Shown: in pieces, positions 1-6,618 of the stretch
How the letters are laid out: every line of letters starts with the position of its first letter
How positions within the stretch are numbered: position 1 is the first letter of the stretch
Assembly (NCBI GenBank): GCA_002366685.1
Contig: DFBP01000307.1
Span: 1-11,229 of the forward strand
Reading direction: 5' to 3'
Source: Rhodobacterales bacterium UBA3077
Lineage (GTDB): Bacteria; Pseudomonadota; Alphaproteobacteria; Rhodobacterales; Rhodobacteraceae
Length of the DNA: 11,229 nucleotides
Notes under the pieces: model-generated
What the model saw: the letters and a program-made list of their open reading frames with translations, nothing else
Told to the model about the DNA's origin: nothing
The model's database searches: none
Made by a program: the position numbers and the translations under genes

Positions 1-206
1 GCGTCTTCTACGCTCAACAATGGAAGGCCACGTCTTTGTGCCGCCCGAATGCCCCGCTTTGAAAGGGGTTTGCGTCCCCAAACAGCCACTGCAGTTGCCG
101 CTCCCGATAGGAGACTGGGTTGCACCTGCCATCCCGATATCCGCAACATTTTTCGAATATACGGAACTTGCAGGAAACCAAGCGTATAAACCGCCAGCTT
201 TTGCAC
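1..206 (-). CDS. kpsC: KpsC-like capsule beta-Kdo transferase, N-terminal fragment (runs off left edge)
   Basis: Reading leftward from a GTG at 206, 68 open codons reach the window edge. The protein begins MQKLAVYTLGFLQVPYIRKM, followed about residue 41 by AVWGRKP and about residue 60 by RRGLPLLSVEDA. These match the N-terminal region of KpsC proteins as I know them ('VAVWG...RG..AA.RRGLPLL.VEDAFLRS'). KpsC is a cytoplasmic, membrane-associated glycosyltransferase that adds beta-Kdo residues to the lysophosphatidylglycerol anchor of ABC-exported capsules, working with KpsS. The GTG start is supported by a clear AAGGA ribosome site eight bases upstream (213-219 region). The gene follows the export lipoprotein by 27 bp on the same strand, so it is probably co-transcribed. 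The catalytic part lies outside the window, so its integrity cannot be judged. Confidence 0.82.
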   Translation of the reverse strand, partial: MQKLAVYTLGFLQVPYIRKMLRISGWQVQPSLLSGAATAVAVWGRKPLSKRGIRAAQRRGLPLLSVED

Positions 207-233
207 AATTTTAATCCTTAGAGAGCCTAATAC

Positions 234-1376
234 TTAAAGAACATCCGCAATAGTTGCGAGATTGTCGATGGTATTAATCGTTCCAGAAATAGATTCAAGC
301 ACGCGTGACCAAGAAACAAACGGCGCTTCGGTCACGTATATTGTGTCTCGATCCTTAATGCGAAAGGTTTGCGCTGTGAAAATGCTTTCTTCTGCGGTCA
401 GGTCGATCACATAGGCAATGCGCTGCGGAGTTGTGTATTGGTTGGTTTCCAATACCGCGTTGGCAATTTCAGCGGGTTCGATTCGGAAAATGAATATCCC
501 GCGCGGGTCAGCGGCATTGCCGTTTAATCCGCCGATTTGAGCGAGAGCATCTACAACACTTGGATCACGGCTTTCAAAGTCGATTTGTTCTTGTCCGGAA
601 CTCGCCCCCAATACGGTAAAATAGCGTTCGTCTCTTTCAACAATAATGCGGTCATTTGCGCGCAGGGTAATGTTGTTTTGCGGATTGTCATAGAGGTCTC
701 GCAGCCAAACTGCGCCAACCTCGTTTCCGCGCTGAACAATGATTTTGGTGCCAGCCGGATCAAGCGAGACACCACCGGCATTGGCCAGCATGGAGGTCAG
801 GCGTCGAGAGGCGGCATCAAGCAGATATACGCCTTGGTTGTTCACGCCACCAACCACATTAACCGTGGCGCCGATTCCGGGTTTGCGCCGGACCTCAACC
901 TGTGGATCAGGTGTCTGGCGTTCGAGCAAGCGGGTGATTTCAATTCTGAGTTCCTCAGGAGTCCGGCCGGATGCGCGGACAATACCTGCATAAGGTACAA
1001 AGATATTTCCAAGCTCGTCTACCTGAATTTCAGGGAGGGTGGTTGAACTGGTGCCGGGGGCGGAAAGCAGACCGTTATCTACATTTTCCCATACGGTCAC
1101 GGCGATCAGGTCACCAGCGCGAATTCGATCGACCGAGGCAAGGCCGGCGTTCAGAAAAGTGCGCGAAAAGCCGAGCGGATTTACTGAATAGGCAGCCCCG
1201 GCGACACGATCATCGACAAGAACGACATTGGTGCTGCCACCGTTTTCAACCGAACCGGCAAGAATTTCTTTTTGAGAAGGGCCCGAGCGCGGAAGGCCGC
1301 AGGCTCCAAGCACCAACGCGAACACCAATAGAGAGGAGACGCGGGTTGGTTTTAAATTTCTGATAAAATTGTTCAA
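234..1376 (-). CDS. Outer-membrane polysaccharide export lipoprotein (OPX; CtrA/BexD/Wza type)
   Basis: A 380-residue protein, close in length to Wza and CtrA/BexD (about 380-390). It starts with a lipoprotein signal: hydrophobic stretch at 14-25 and lipobox LGAC with the lipidated Cys at 26. A Poly_export domain spans about 82-165 (RIRAGDLIAVTVWEN, VDELGNIFVPYAG), followed by two SLBB-type domains at about 170-250 (VVGGVNNQGVYLL, NAGGVS) and 252-350 (ALAQIGGLNG). The C-terminal segment (about 353-380) is amphipathic, as expected of the helix that forms the outer-membrane barrel. OPX proteins oligomerise into the periplasm-spanning channel for capsule polymer. No in-frame ATG or GTG lies near; the start is a TTG at 1376, with a stop upstream in frame and only a weak ribosome site. 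It lies 87 bp after the KpsS-like gene and 27 bp before kpsC. Which capsule type it exports is unknown. Confidence 0.9.
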   Translation of the reverse strand: MNNFIRNLKPTRVSSLLVFALVLGACGLPRSGPSQKEILAGSVENGGSTNVVLVDDRVAGAAYSVNPLGFSRTFLNAGLASVDRIRAGDLIAVTVWENVDNGLLSAPGTSSTTLPEIQVDELGNIFVPYAGIVRASGRTPEELRIEITRLLERQTPDPQVEVRRKPGIGATVNVVGGVNNQGVYLLDAASRRLTSMLANAGGVSLDPAGTKIIVQRGNEVGAVWLRDLYDNPQNNITLRANDRIIVERDERYFTVLGASSGQEQIDFESRDPSVVDALAQIGGLNGNAADPRGIFIFRIEPAEIANAVLETNQYTTPQRIAYVIDLTAEESIFTAQTFRIKDRDTIYVTEAPFVSWSRVLESISGTINTIDNLATIADVL

Positions 1377-1412
1377 AAGCTTGGCCTGAAGTTCGAAGAT
1401 GACTGCCCGAAG

Positions 1413-1418
1413 ATTATA
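1413..1418 (-). promoter_or_regulatory. Possible internal promoter (-10 box) for the export lipoprotein gene
   Basis: In the 87-bp gap between the KpsS-like gene and the OPX gene the minus strand carries a perfect TATAAT inside an AT-rich stretch, about 37 bp before the TTG start. No convincing -35 is correctly spaced: a TTGACC exists, but 22 bp away. The gap is long for this operon, so an internal promoter is possible, but an AT-rich -10 match alone is weak evidence. Confidence 0.3.
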
Positions 1419-1463
1419 TTATTTGTTTAGGCATAATAGCGGTCAAATCGCAGAAATCCATCG

Positions 1464-2753
1464 TTAAGATTGTAGATGATCAGGTTTGCCTGTTTCATGC
1501 GCCTTTTTTATCATGTTGAGGCGGGAATACGGCCCTTCATCGGCGAGCATCATGTCTACAACCCGTTCGACCAGAGCCGTGCGCCCTTTGGCCGTATAAT
1601 ACCCGCCCGGGACCTGTGAGGTTTGCAGCAAAAACCATCGATAGTCCTGATAGGCGGCGAGATCTGGTGGCGTTGGCTTACTAAAAAACTCTGCAAGAGG
1701 TTGCTGTGAAACCAGCTCCGCCTTTTTGAAAACCGAATTTCCGATAGCCCGCACCGGAAGGCCACGCCAAAGCGCCTGTTGAGCCGCCGTGGAATTTATG
1801 GTGATCGCACCGGTTGCATGATCAAGCAATGTGCCAAGTTTCCCCCCCGTGATGAAATCAACACGGTCGGCAATGCCCTGATTTTTCGCACTATTACGGA
1901 TGTGGCGCCCAAGCTTGTCTCTTCCGTCATCTAGCGGATGGGTTTTGAAGACGAGCCGAAGTGGCGCCGCGGAACCGCGTGAGAACTCTTTGATACACAG
2001 ATCAACAAACTGTTTGTTTGTGTCGAAGGCCGAATGGCTGACGATTGAGCTATCATGACCAAGTTGCAGCAGGCCAAGATAATAAGGTGCACTGCGTTTG
2101 AGCAGGCGACGCGTGGCGATGCGGCGGCTGATCGAGCGCAGCGGCATAGTCGCCAAAGCCCAAACCCCGTGGATGAACTCCTCACCGATAGAGTTTTCAC
2201 GGTGCGGCCGGTAATTGGCATAAGTTTTTGACGGGAGTAAGAGGTTCAAATGAAAAAGCGCACCGTACCAGATATGATGCCAAAGCGGCCCCCATTGCGA
2301 GGGGGCTTCCTCAAGCGCCGGAGCATCCTTGTCAATCAGGCCCCGCATCTGTTCGATTGTCAGGTCCATTAACGCCGAGTTACCATTGGACCCGGAACGC
2401 TCGTAAGTGGCCCAGAAAGGCCTGAGATAGCCCTCTTCAAAACAGTGGATTTTTATTCCGAGTTGGTGAGCGGCTTGAACAGCTATCCTGTGTAGCGGGC
2501 GCGCGTCGCCATAAAGCACGATGTCGGTTATTTTTTCGTCACGGATATGCTGCTCAAGCGCAACTGGCCAATGCGCCTCGTCACCGGTATATGCTGTGTA
2601 GGGCAGGTCTTGCGGCCAGAAAAAGCGATCGCCGCGGTTAAACCCGATTTTACAAACGCTGTATCCGGAAGAAACAAGCGCTTGCCCGAGCTCGGCAAAA
2701 TACGGACCATGCGGGCCTTGTAGAAACAGGAATTTTTGCTGGATTTCGTTCAC
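1464..2753 (-). CDS. kpsS: KpsS-like capsule polysaccharide glycosyltransferase (Kdo linker synthesis)
   Basis: A 429-residue protein starting MNEIQQKFLFLQGPHGPYF if the GTG at 2753 is used. The N-terminal 'FLFLQGPHGPYF...LG' and 'FNRGDRFFWP' (about 38-47), EEGYLRPFWATYE (about 106-118), FKTHPLDDG (about 269-277) and INSTAAQQALWRGLPV (about 319-334) are the signatures of the KpsS/LipB capsule family. Family members are cytoplasmic beta-Kdo transferases that add the first Kdo to the lipid anchor; the conserved Glu and His-Pro motifs belong to that fold. The open frame extends to 2954, but that would run into ribE on the other strand and across a good promoter, so the GTG is preferred; its ribosome site (GAG, about 8 bases away) is weak. 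First gene of the leftward capsule operon. The name kpsS fits by similarity; other KpsS-related transferases cannot be excluded. Confidence 0.87.
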   Translation of the reverse strand: MNEIQQKFLFLQGPHGPYFAELGQALVSSGYSVCKIGFNRGDRFFWPQDLPYTAYTGDEAHWPVALEQHIRDEKITDIVLYGDARPLHRIAVQAAHQLGIKIHCFEEGYLRPFWATYERSGSNGNSALMDLTIEQMRGLIDKDAPALEEAPSQWGPLWHHIWYGALFHLNLLLPSKTYANYRPHRENSIGEEFIHGVWALATMPLRSISRRIATRRLLKRSAPYYLGLLQLGHDSSIVSHSAFDTNKQFVDLCIKEFSRGSAAPLRLVFKTHPLDDGRDKLGRHIRNSAKNQGIADRVDFITGGKLGTLLDHATGAITINSTAAQQALWRGLPVRAIGNSVFKKAELVSQQPLAEFFSKPTPPDLAAYQDYRWFLLQTSQVPGGYYTAKGRTALVERVVDMMLADEGPYSRLNMIKKAHETGKPDHLQS

Positions 2754-2888
2754 ACGGGTCTCGACTTTGTTTGATTGCGTCAACCTATATGGAAATTTGG
2801 CGGGTCTGCCAACCAATATACCTGCCACACCTTGCTCAATGTGGCCTTGCTTGCTACCAAAGTAGCGCGAGCTTATTTGAGGGATATA
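2754..2888. promoter_or_regulatory. Divergent intergenic region between capsule operon and ribE
   Basis: This 135-bp stretch must hold promoters for both directions. The leftward one is listed separately. For ribE I see only a poor match: TTGCTA (2851-2856), 17-bp spacer, TATTTG (2874-2879). A short hairpin, GCTAC-CAAA-GTAGC (2853-2866), overlaps that position and could be an operator or chance. The region is too short for an FMN riboswitch and I see none of its conserved blocks. The ribE ribosome site GAGGGA is at about 2879-2884. Confidence 0.4.
2784..2812 (-). promoter_or_regulatory. Candidate sigma70-type promoter for the capsule operon
   Basis: On the minus strand TTGGCA (2807-2812; five of six matches to TTGACA) and TATAGG (2784-2789; four of six to TATAAT) are separated by 17 bp. 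Transcription would begin near 2777, leaving a leader of about 24 bases before the GTG of the KpsS-like gene. It lies in the 135-bp region between two divergent genes, where a promoter is expected. No operator for a known regulator was recognised. Confidence 0.45.
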
Positions 2889-3491
2889 ATGTTTACTGGA
2901 ATTATCACAGATGTTGGTGAGGTTTTGCGCGTTGAAATGCGCGGCGACCTGCATGCAAGAGTCGGAACCACATATGATATGGATACCGTAGATCTGGGCG
3001 CCTCTATCGCGTGCAATGGCATATGTTTAACCGTGGTTGATAAAGGGCAGGGCTGGTTTGATGTGGATATATCAGCCGAGAGCATCGCAAAAACCAATAT
3101 TGTGCAAGGCAACGTAGCATGGCCGGTGGGCACGAGGCTCAATCTGGAGCGGGCCTTGAAACTGGGGGATGAACTAGGTGGTCATATCGTATCTGGCCAT
3201 GTGGATGGTGTGGCCAAGGTGGTTTCTGCCATTGAGGAGGGGGAAAGTACGCGCTTTGTTTTTGAGGCTCCGGAGGGGCTGGCAAGGTTCATTGCACCAA
3301 AAGGCTCAGTGGCGCTTAACGGTACCTCCCTCACGGTGAACGATGTAGAAGGATGCCGGTTTGGTGTGAATATCATTCCGCACACCAAGGAAAACACAAC
3401 ATGGCAGGCTGTGAAAGCGGGTGATATTGTGAATCTGGAGATTGACACATTGGCGCGCTATGTCGCGCGGCTCAAGGATTTCGAGGCGTGA
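2889..3491 (+). CDS. ribE: Riboflavin synthase, alpha subunit
   Basis: A 200-residue protein, the usual length. Riboflavin synthase converts two molecules of 6,7-dimethyl-8-ribityllumazine into one riboflavin plus one pyrimidinedione, the last step of riboflavin synthesis, in the cytoplasm as a trimer. The two homologous lumazine-binding halves are clear: the first begins MFTGIITDVGEV and contains CNGICLTVVDK (about 41-51); the second begins near residue 97 (GGHIVSGHVDGVAKV) and contains ALNGTSLTVNDVEG (about 139-152). The ATG at 2889 is chosen because it begins the diagnostic MFTGI sequence and follows a GAGGGA ribosome site; an upstream in-frame ATG at 2775 would add 38 unrelated residues. 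The stop overlaps the next gene's start (GTGA). Other riboflavin genes are not in the window. Some genomes call this gene ribC. Confidence 0.97.
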   Translation: MFTGIITDVGEVLRVEMRGDLHARVGTTYDMDTVDLGASIACNGICLTVVDKGQGWFDVDISAESIAKTNIVQGNVAWPVGTRLNLERALKLGDELGGHIVSGHVDGVAKVVSAIEEGESTRFVFEAPEGLARFIAPKGSVALNGTSLTVNDVEGCRFGVNIIPHTKENTTWQAVKAGDIVNLEIDTLARYVARLKDFEA

Positions 3492-4063
3492 ATAGGCTGG
3501 GGCACAATAACGGACCAACAATGGAACCCGGAGAAAGCTGGCGCAAGCATTGCTGGACCAAAGCCCGCAAGGATTTGGTAAAAACACTACCCATCGAAAT
3601 TTTGCGCAACAGAGTGGCACGCGCGGCTGAGCTCGGGCTGGATTATAAAGCCTACGCGTCGATCAGGGCCGCAAGCGGCCATGACGTTATCGCCTTCCTG
3701 TTTTCCAGCAACGCGCTGCGGGTTTTTCCGAATAAACCCGAGCTATCCGAGGCTCGGAGTTTGAAACTGGGCGGCGTTGAGAATGCAAGCCGGATCGCGG
3801 CGTTACATGCGCCGCTCACCGCGCAGAGTGTATTGAAAGCCCTCCCCGAAGGAGTTCAGCCTTTGTTTGAAGCCAGCTTCACCGCGCCAAATTTCAAACA
3901 TACATGGGGCGAAACCCGTGATATAATCCTGAATCAGGTACATGGCCAAAAACTACCACGGGATGGCGTGGTCGTCGTAGGGGATACGTCACAGGAACGG
4001 GCATGGTCCGAGGCCGCGCGGCTTGCAGGATACCTGAGTGCTGACCAGTTTTTCAGCCGTTGA
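3488..4063 (+). CDS. Conserved hypothetical protein coupled to ribE
   Basis: A 191-residue soluble-looking protein with no signal peptide or membrane segment. It starts at GTG 3488, overlapping the ribE stop (GTGA), so translation is probably coupled. The N-terminus contains LGHNNGPTMEPGESWRKH, followed by a basic, helix-rich segment (about 19-55) and HDVIAFLFSSNALRVF (about 73-88). I recall similar proteins with this N-terminal motif in Rhodobacterales, without an assigned function. The C-terminal half, with VVVVGDTSQERAWSEAARLAGY (about 157-178), looks like a small alpha/beta segment. Context suggests a link to flavin metabolism, or simply co-expression with ribE; no catalytic motif is visible. 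I am confident it is a real gene and unsure of everything else. Confidence 0.85.
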   Translation: MNRLGHNNGPTMEPGESWRKHCWTKARKDLVKTLPIEILRNRVARAAELGLDYKAYASIRAASGHDVIAFLFSSNALRVFPNKPELSEARSLKLGGVENASRIAALHAPLTAQSVLKALPEGVQPLFEASFTAPNFKHTWGETRDIILNQVHGQKLPRDGVVVVGDTSQERAWSEAARLAGYLSADQFFSR

Positions 4064-4365
4064 TATTACGGCCCCTAGGTTCTTTCGTGAAATCACACTG
4101 AAAAACGAGCTCAAATGTGCTCAAGTTGAGCTTCTTGCGGCCTGTCGGTTGCGGTGTGGGATTTTGGGATATCCCCCCCACTATTTATGAAGCGGTAAGT
4201 ATCCAAAAGCCAGTTGTTGGTGAAAAGAGTAAACCAGTCGCGCTCCGTAATATGAATTTCCTATTCCGTCTGCTCTTTGCGAAAACCACACTCTTTCGGT
4301 TGCCACGTTGAAAACTCCACCAACTTATTGGTCCTCGCGTTGCTTTGCGATTTAAGGCCCAGAAA
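4064..4365. other. Gene-free stretch between convergent genes
   Basis: About 300 bp separate the ends of two convergent transcription units. Small open frames occur on the plus strand (for example 4117-4311), but they have no ribosome site and no recognisable protein pattern. Two weak hairpins are visible (4108-4132 and ACCAA-CTTA-TTGGT near 4318-4331). I recognise no RNA gene, insertion sequence end or attachment site. It may be a decayed remnant, but nothing here identifies of what. Confidence 0.5.
4108..4132. terminator. Weak hairpin downstream of the ribE operon, possible terminator
   Basis: AGCTCAA (4108-4114) pairs with TTGAGCT (4126-4132) across an 11-base loop, about 45 bp after the stop of the hypothetical gene. 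The stem is AT-leaning and no proper T-run follows (only TCTTG), so it is a poor intrinsic terminator. Confidence 0.25.
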
Positions 4366-5358
4366 TCAGGTTTGAGTTACCGCGAGTACGGCCAAACAAT
4401 CTCCGGTCTGAACAAGGCCGGGATGATGGCGTGTAACCAAAATTCCATCCATTTTGGCATTAATTTCCACAGGAGGTTCACCTGTATTATCGACACTCCA
4501 AATGCGCGCGATGAGGTCACTTTTTCCAACTTTATCCCCCAAAGGAACGATGGTTTCAATCATCCCCGCAACGGGGGAAAAGTGGAAACAATCTTCTCCT
4601 GGCTGAGAAAGCGTAACACTAGGGGCTAGGTCGAGCTTACCCGCAAGAATTCCCGCATGAATGAGGAAATTTCTTACGCCTTTGCGGGCCACGTTTACAG
4701 TTTCAGGCGTATTTGTGCCACCACCGCCTAGCTCGGTCGTAACAAATGTTTTGCCCAGGCTTTCAGCGGCTGTATCATACATACCTACGGCATCAATCTC
4801 CAGCATATCCAGGCTGTAGGGGGCATTGAAAGCGTCTCGCGCGGCCCGGCAACGGCTTTCCTGCTCTTTATCCTCAAGAATGTGGCTGGCCGCGTAGGGG
4901 ATGAAGTCAAGGGTTTTTCCACCGGAATGAAAATCCAGAATAACGTCAGCCATTGGCAGCAGTGTGTTTTGAAAATAGTCAGCGATCTTTTCGGTGATCG
5001 TGCCGTCTGGCCGGCCGGGGAACGCGCGGTTCAGGTTGCCGCCGTCAATCGGAGATGTTCGCCTCGCCACACGGAATGCCGGAAAATTCATATAAGGTAT
5101 GATGATAACCCGACCCGTAATGTCTTCTATATTCAAAGTGTTAGCCAGTTCGACCAGAGCCAATGGCCCTTCATACTCGTCGCCATGGTTGGCACCGGTT
5201 AATAAGGCTGTCTGCCCCGGGCCGTTGGAGATCACCGTAATCGGCACCCTGATCGACCCCCAAGCGCTTTCATCGCGGCTGTGAGGAAGAACCAGATGAC
5301 CATGGTGTTTTCCGGCAGCACCTAGCGGGATGGTCGGGGATATCGGGTTTGCTGGCAT
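4366..5358 (-). CDS. doeB: N-alpha-acetyl-L-2,4-diaminobutyrate deacetylase (ectoine degradation)
   Basis: A 330-residue zinc hydrolase of the succinylglutamate desuccinylase/aspartoacylase family (M14-like fold). Zinc-site motifs are in place: NHGDE with His58 and Glu61, DFHSGG with His144, and the likely catalytic Glu209 in TELGGGG. NLNRAFPGRPDG (about 108-119) is the typical substrate-carboxylate segment, and a beta-rich C-terminal domain follows (about 245-330, AGMIETIVPLGDKV, HHPGLVQTGD). DoeB (EutE) removes acetate from N-alpha-acetyl-2,4-diaminobutyrate produced by the ectoine hydrolase, giving diaminobutyrate. The assignment within the broad family rests on the partner gene doeA, which ends 3 bp upstream on the same strand. 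The ATG at 5358 follows an AAAGG ribosome site inside the end of doeA. No truncation is evident. Confidence 0.92.
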   Translation of the reverse strand: MPANPISPTIPLGAAGKHHGHLVLPHSRDESAWGSIRVPITVISNGPGQTALLTGANHGDEYEGPLALVELANTLNIEDITGRVIIIPYMNFPAFRVARRTSPIDGGNLNRAFPGRPDGTITEKIADYFQNTLLPMADVILDFHSGGKTLDFIPYAASHILEDKEQESRCRAARDAFNAPYSLDMLEIDAVGMYDTAAESLGKTFVTTELGGGGTNTPETVNVARKGVRNFLIHAGILAGKLDLAPSVTLSQPGEDCFHFSPVAGMIETIVPLGDKVGKSDLIARIWSVDNTGEPPVEINAKMDGILVTRHHPGLVQTGDCLAVLAVTQT

Positions 5359-5361
5359 GTC

Positions 5362-6543
5362 TTAGCCTTTCACGGTCAAACAACGGGGGGTGTTACAAAG
5401 ATATTCGGCGCCTGTGTCGGTTACCAATACGGGCTCGGTGATTTCGAGCCCGCCATCGTCAAGCCAGAGTGCAGGCATGAAGTGAAAGGTCATGCCGGGC
5501 GCTAATACCGTTTTGTCCCCCTCACGAAACGACATTGTGCGCTCCCCCCAGTCGGGTGGATAAGACAACCCGATTGAATAGCCACAGCGACTATCCTTTT
5601 CGAACCCCAGTTTGTTGAGGGTTCTGTTGAAAGCACGGGCTACATCCTCGCAAAGTTTGCCGGGTTTGATCTGCTCCATCCCGGCGGCAACCGCCTCTAA
5701 CACAGCTTTTTCAGCTTCAATGTATTTTTGTGGCACATGGCCCAAAAAGAGCGTTCGGGACTGCGGGCAATGGTAGCGACGATACACGCCCGCGATCTCG
5801 AAGAAGTTGGCTTCTCCGGTGGTGAGGGGGGTGTCGTCCCAGGTTAGGTGCGGGGCTGTGGCATTGGCGCCTGAAGGGGTCAGGGGAACAATAGCGGGGT
5901 AGTCACCCCATGCATCCTCGGTTCCGGTAATGGCGGCGTGGTAGATTTCAGCCACCAATTCGTTTTTTCTTAAACCCGGTTCGGCCTTTTCAACGATGAC
6001 CCGATGCATATTTTCAACAATCGCTGCGGCTTTCCGCATAAAGGCAACTTCTGCCTCGCTTTTAGTGGCGCGTTGCCAGTTGACCAACCCGGTTGCGTCT
6101 AGAAAGCTGGCGCCAGGAATGTTTGTTTCTAAGCTTTGGAAAGCGGCCGCCGAAAAGTAATAATTGTCCATTTCAACCCCGACCCGCGCTTTGCGCCCGC
6201 AAGCGTCTGAAATCAACCTGGAAAGATCTTCCATCGGGTGCTTTTCGGGGTTTTGAACAAAGGTATCATCGTACCCGTAAATGTGGTTTTCATCCATAAA
6301 AACAGTGCGCTTCGCACCAAGAGCATCCATCGCGCGGCCCCACCAAAGGGGCGGGCCGTCAAGCGTAAGCACAACAGCTTGATGCACATAAAAAGACCAA
6401 CCGTCGTAGCCGGTCAGCCACGCCATATTTGAGGGATCGGAAACCACCAATACTTCAATCTCTTTCTCCTGCATCGCTTTACGCGTGCGGGCAATGTGAG
6501 CGGCATATTCTTGAGGAGAAAAAGAAGATTGAGCGTTTTTCAT
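5362..6543 (-). CDS. doeA: Ectoine hydrolase (M24 peptidase-like fold)
   Basis: A 393-residue protein with a creatinase-like N-terminal domain (about 10-150; SDPSNMAWLTGYDGWSFYVH at 35-54) and a pita-bread M24 domain (about 155-390). DoeA (EutD) opens the ectoine ring to N-acetyl-diaminobutyrate, the first step of ectoine catabolism, and works with DoeB. Usual M24 metal ligands are not conserved: FFEIAGVYRR (248-256) has Glu249 where an Asp is expected, HCPQSRTLFLG (258-268) has Gln for the second Asp, and HFMPALW (354-360) replaces the usual EPG loop. This agrees with my recollection that characterised EutD enzymes work without metal through an active-site Glu. The start at 6543 lies just after a good promoter, though its ribosome site is weak. 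It is first in a doeA-doeB operon; hydroxyectoine genes, uptake genes and EnuR are absent from the window. Confidence 0.94.
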   Translation of the reverse strand: MKNAQSSFSPQEYAAHIARTRKAMQEKEIEVLVVSDPSNMAWLTGYDGWSFYVHQAVVLTLDGPPLWWGRAMDALGAKRTVFMDENHIYGYDDTFVQNPEKHPMEDLSRLISDACGRKARVGVEMDNYYFSAAAFQSLETNIPGASFLDATGLVNWQRATKSEAEVAFMRKAAAIVENMHRVIVEKAEPGLRKNELVAEIYHAAITGTEDAWGDYPAIVPLTPSGANATAPHLTWDDTPLTTGEANFFEIAGVYRRYHCPQSRTLFLGHVPQKYIEAEKAVLEAVAAGMEQIKPGKLCEDVARAFNRTLNKLGFEKDSRCGYSIGLSYPPDWGERTMSFREGDKTVLAPGMTFHFMPALWLDDGGLEITEPVLVTDTGAEYLCNTPRCLTVKG

Positions 6544-6582
6544 GTGGCACCGCTATGATGGCTATATGTTTGTACTCACATC

Positions 6583-6610
6583 ATGATAGCTACTTATTTC
6601 GGAATGTCGA
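6583..6610 (-). promoter_or_regulatory. Candidate sigma70-type promoter for doeAB
   Basis: On the minus strand TCGACA (6605-6610) and TATCAT (6583-6588) each match five of six consensus bases and are 16 bp apart. The expected start near 6576 leaves a leader of about 33 bases before the doeA ATG. The -10 box lies within one arm of an imperfect inverted repeat: GCTATGATG at 6552-6560 and CATCATGATAGC at 6579-6590. This could be an operator, since ectoine genes are normally repressed by an EnuR-type MocR/GntR regulator, but I cannot match it to a known EnuR site. Confidence 0.5.
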
Positions 6611-6618
6611 AAAATACT

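Noticed and set aside
20..214. 64-codon open frame on the plus strand at the left edge
   Set aside because: It is antisense to the KpsC-like start, which has a ribosome site and recognisable protein sequence; this frame has neither.
2775..2888. 38-residue N-terminal extension of riboflavin synthase from the ATG at 2775
   Set aside because: The protein family starts at MFTGI, and that ATG at 2889 has a GAGGGA ribosome site.
2754..2888. FMN riboswitch upstream of ribE
   Set aside because: The interval is only 135 bp, part of it is used by the opposite promoter, and the conserved FMN-element blocks are not visible.
2754..2954. Extended N-terminus of the KpsS-like gene back to the ATG at 2954
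   Set aside because: It would overlap ribE on the other strand and cover the likely promoter; family similarity begins only at the GTG at 2753.
4117..4311. Possible small protein of 64 codons in the gene-free stretch
   Set aside because: No ribosome site, no recognisable pattern and unusual composition; likely chance.
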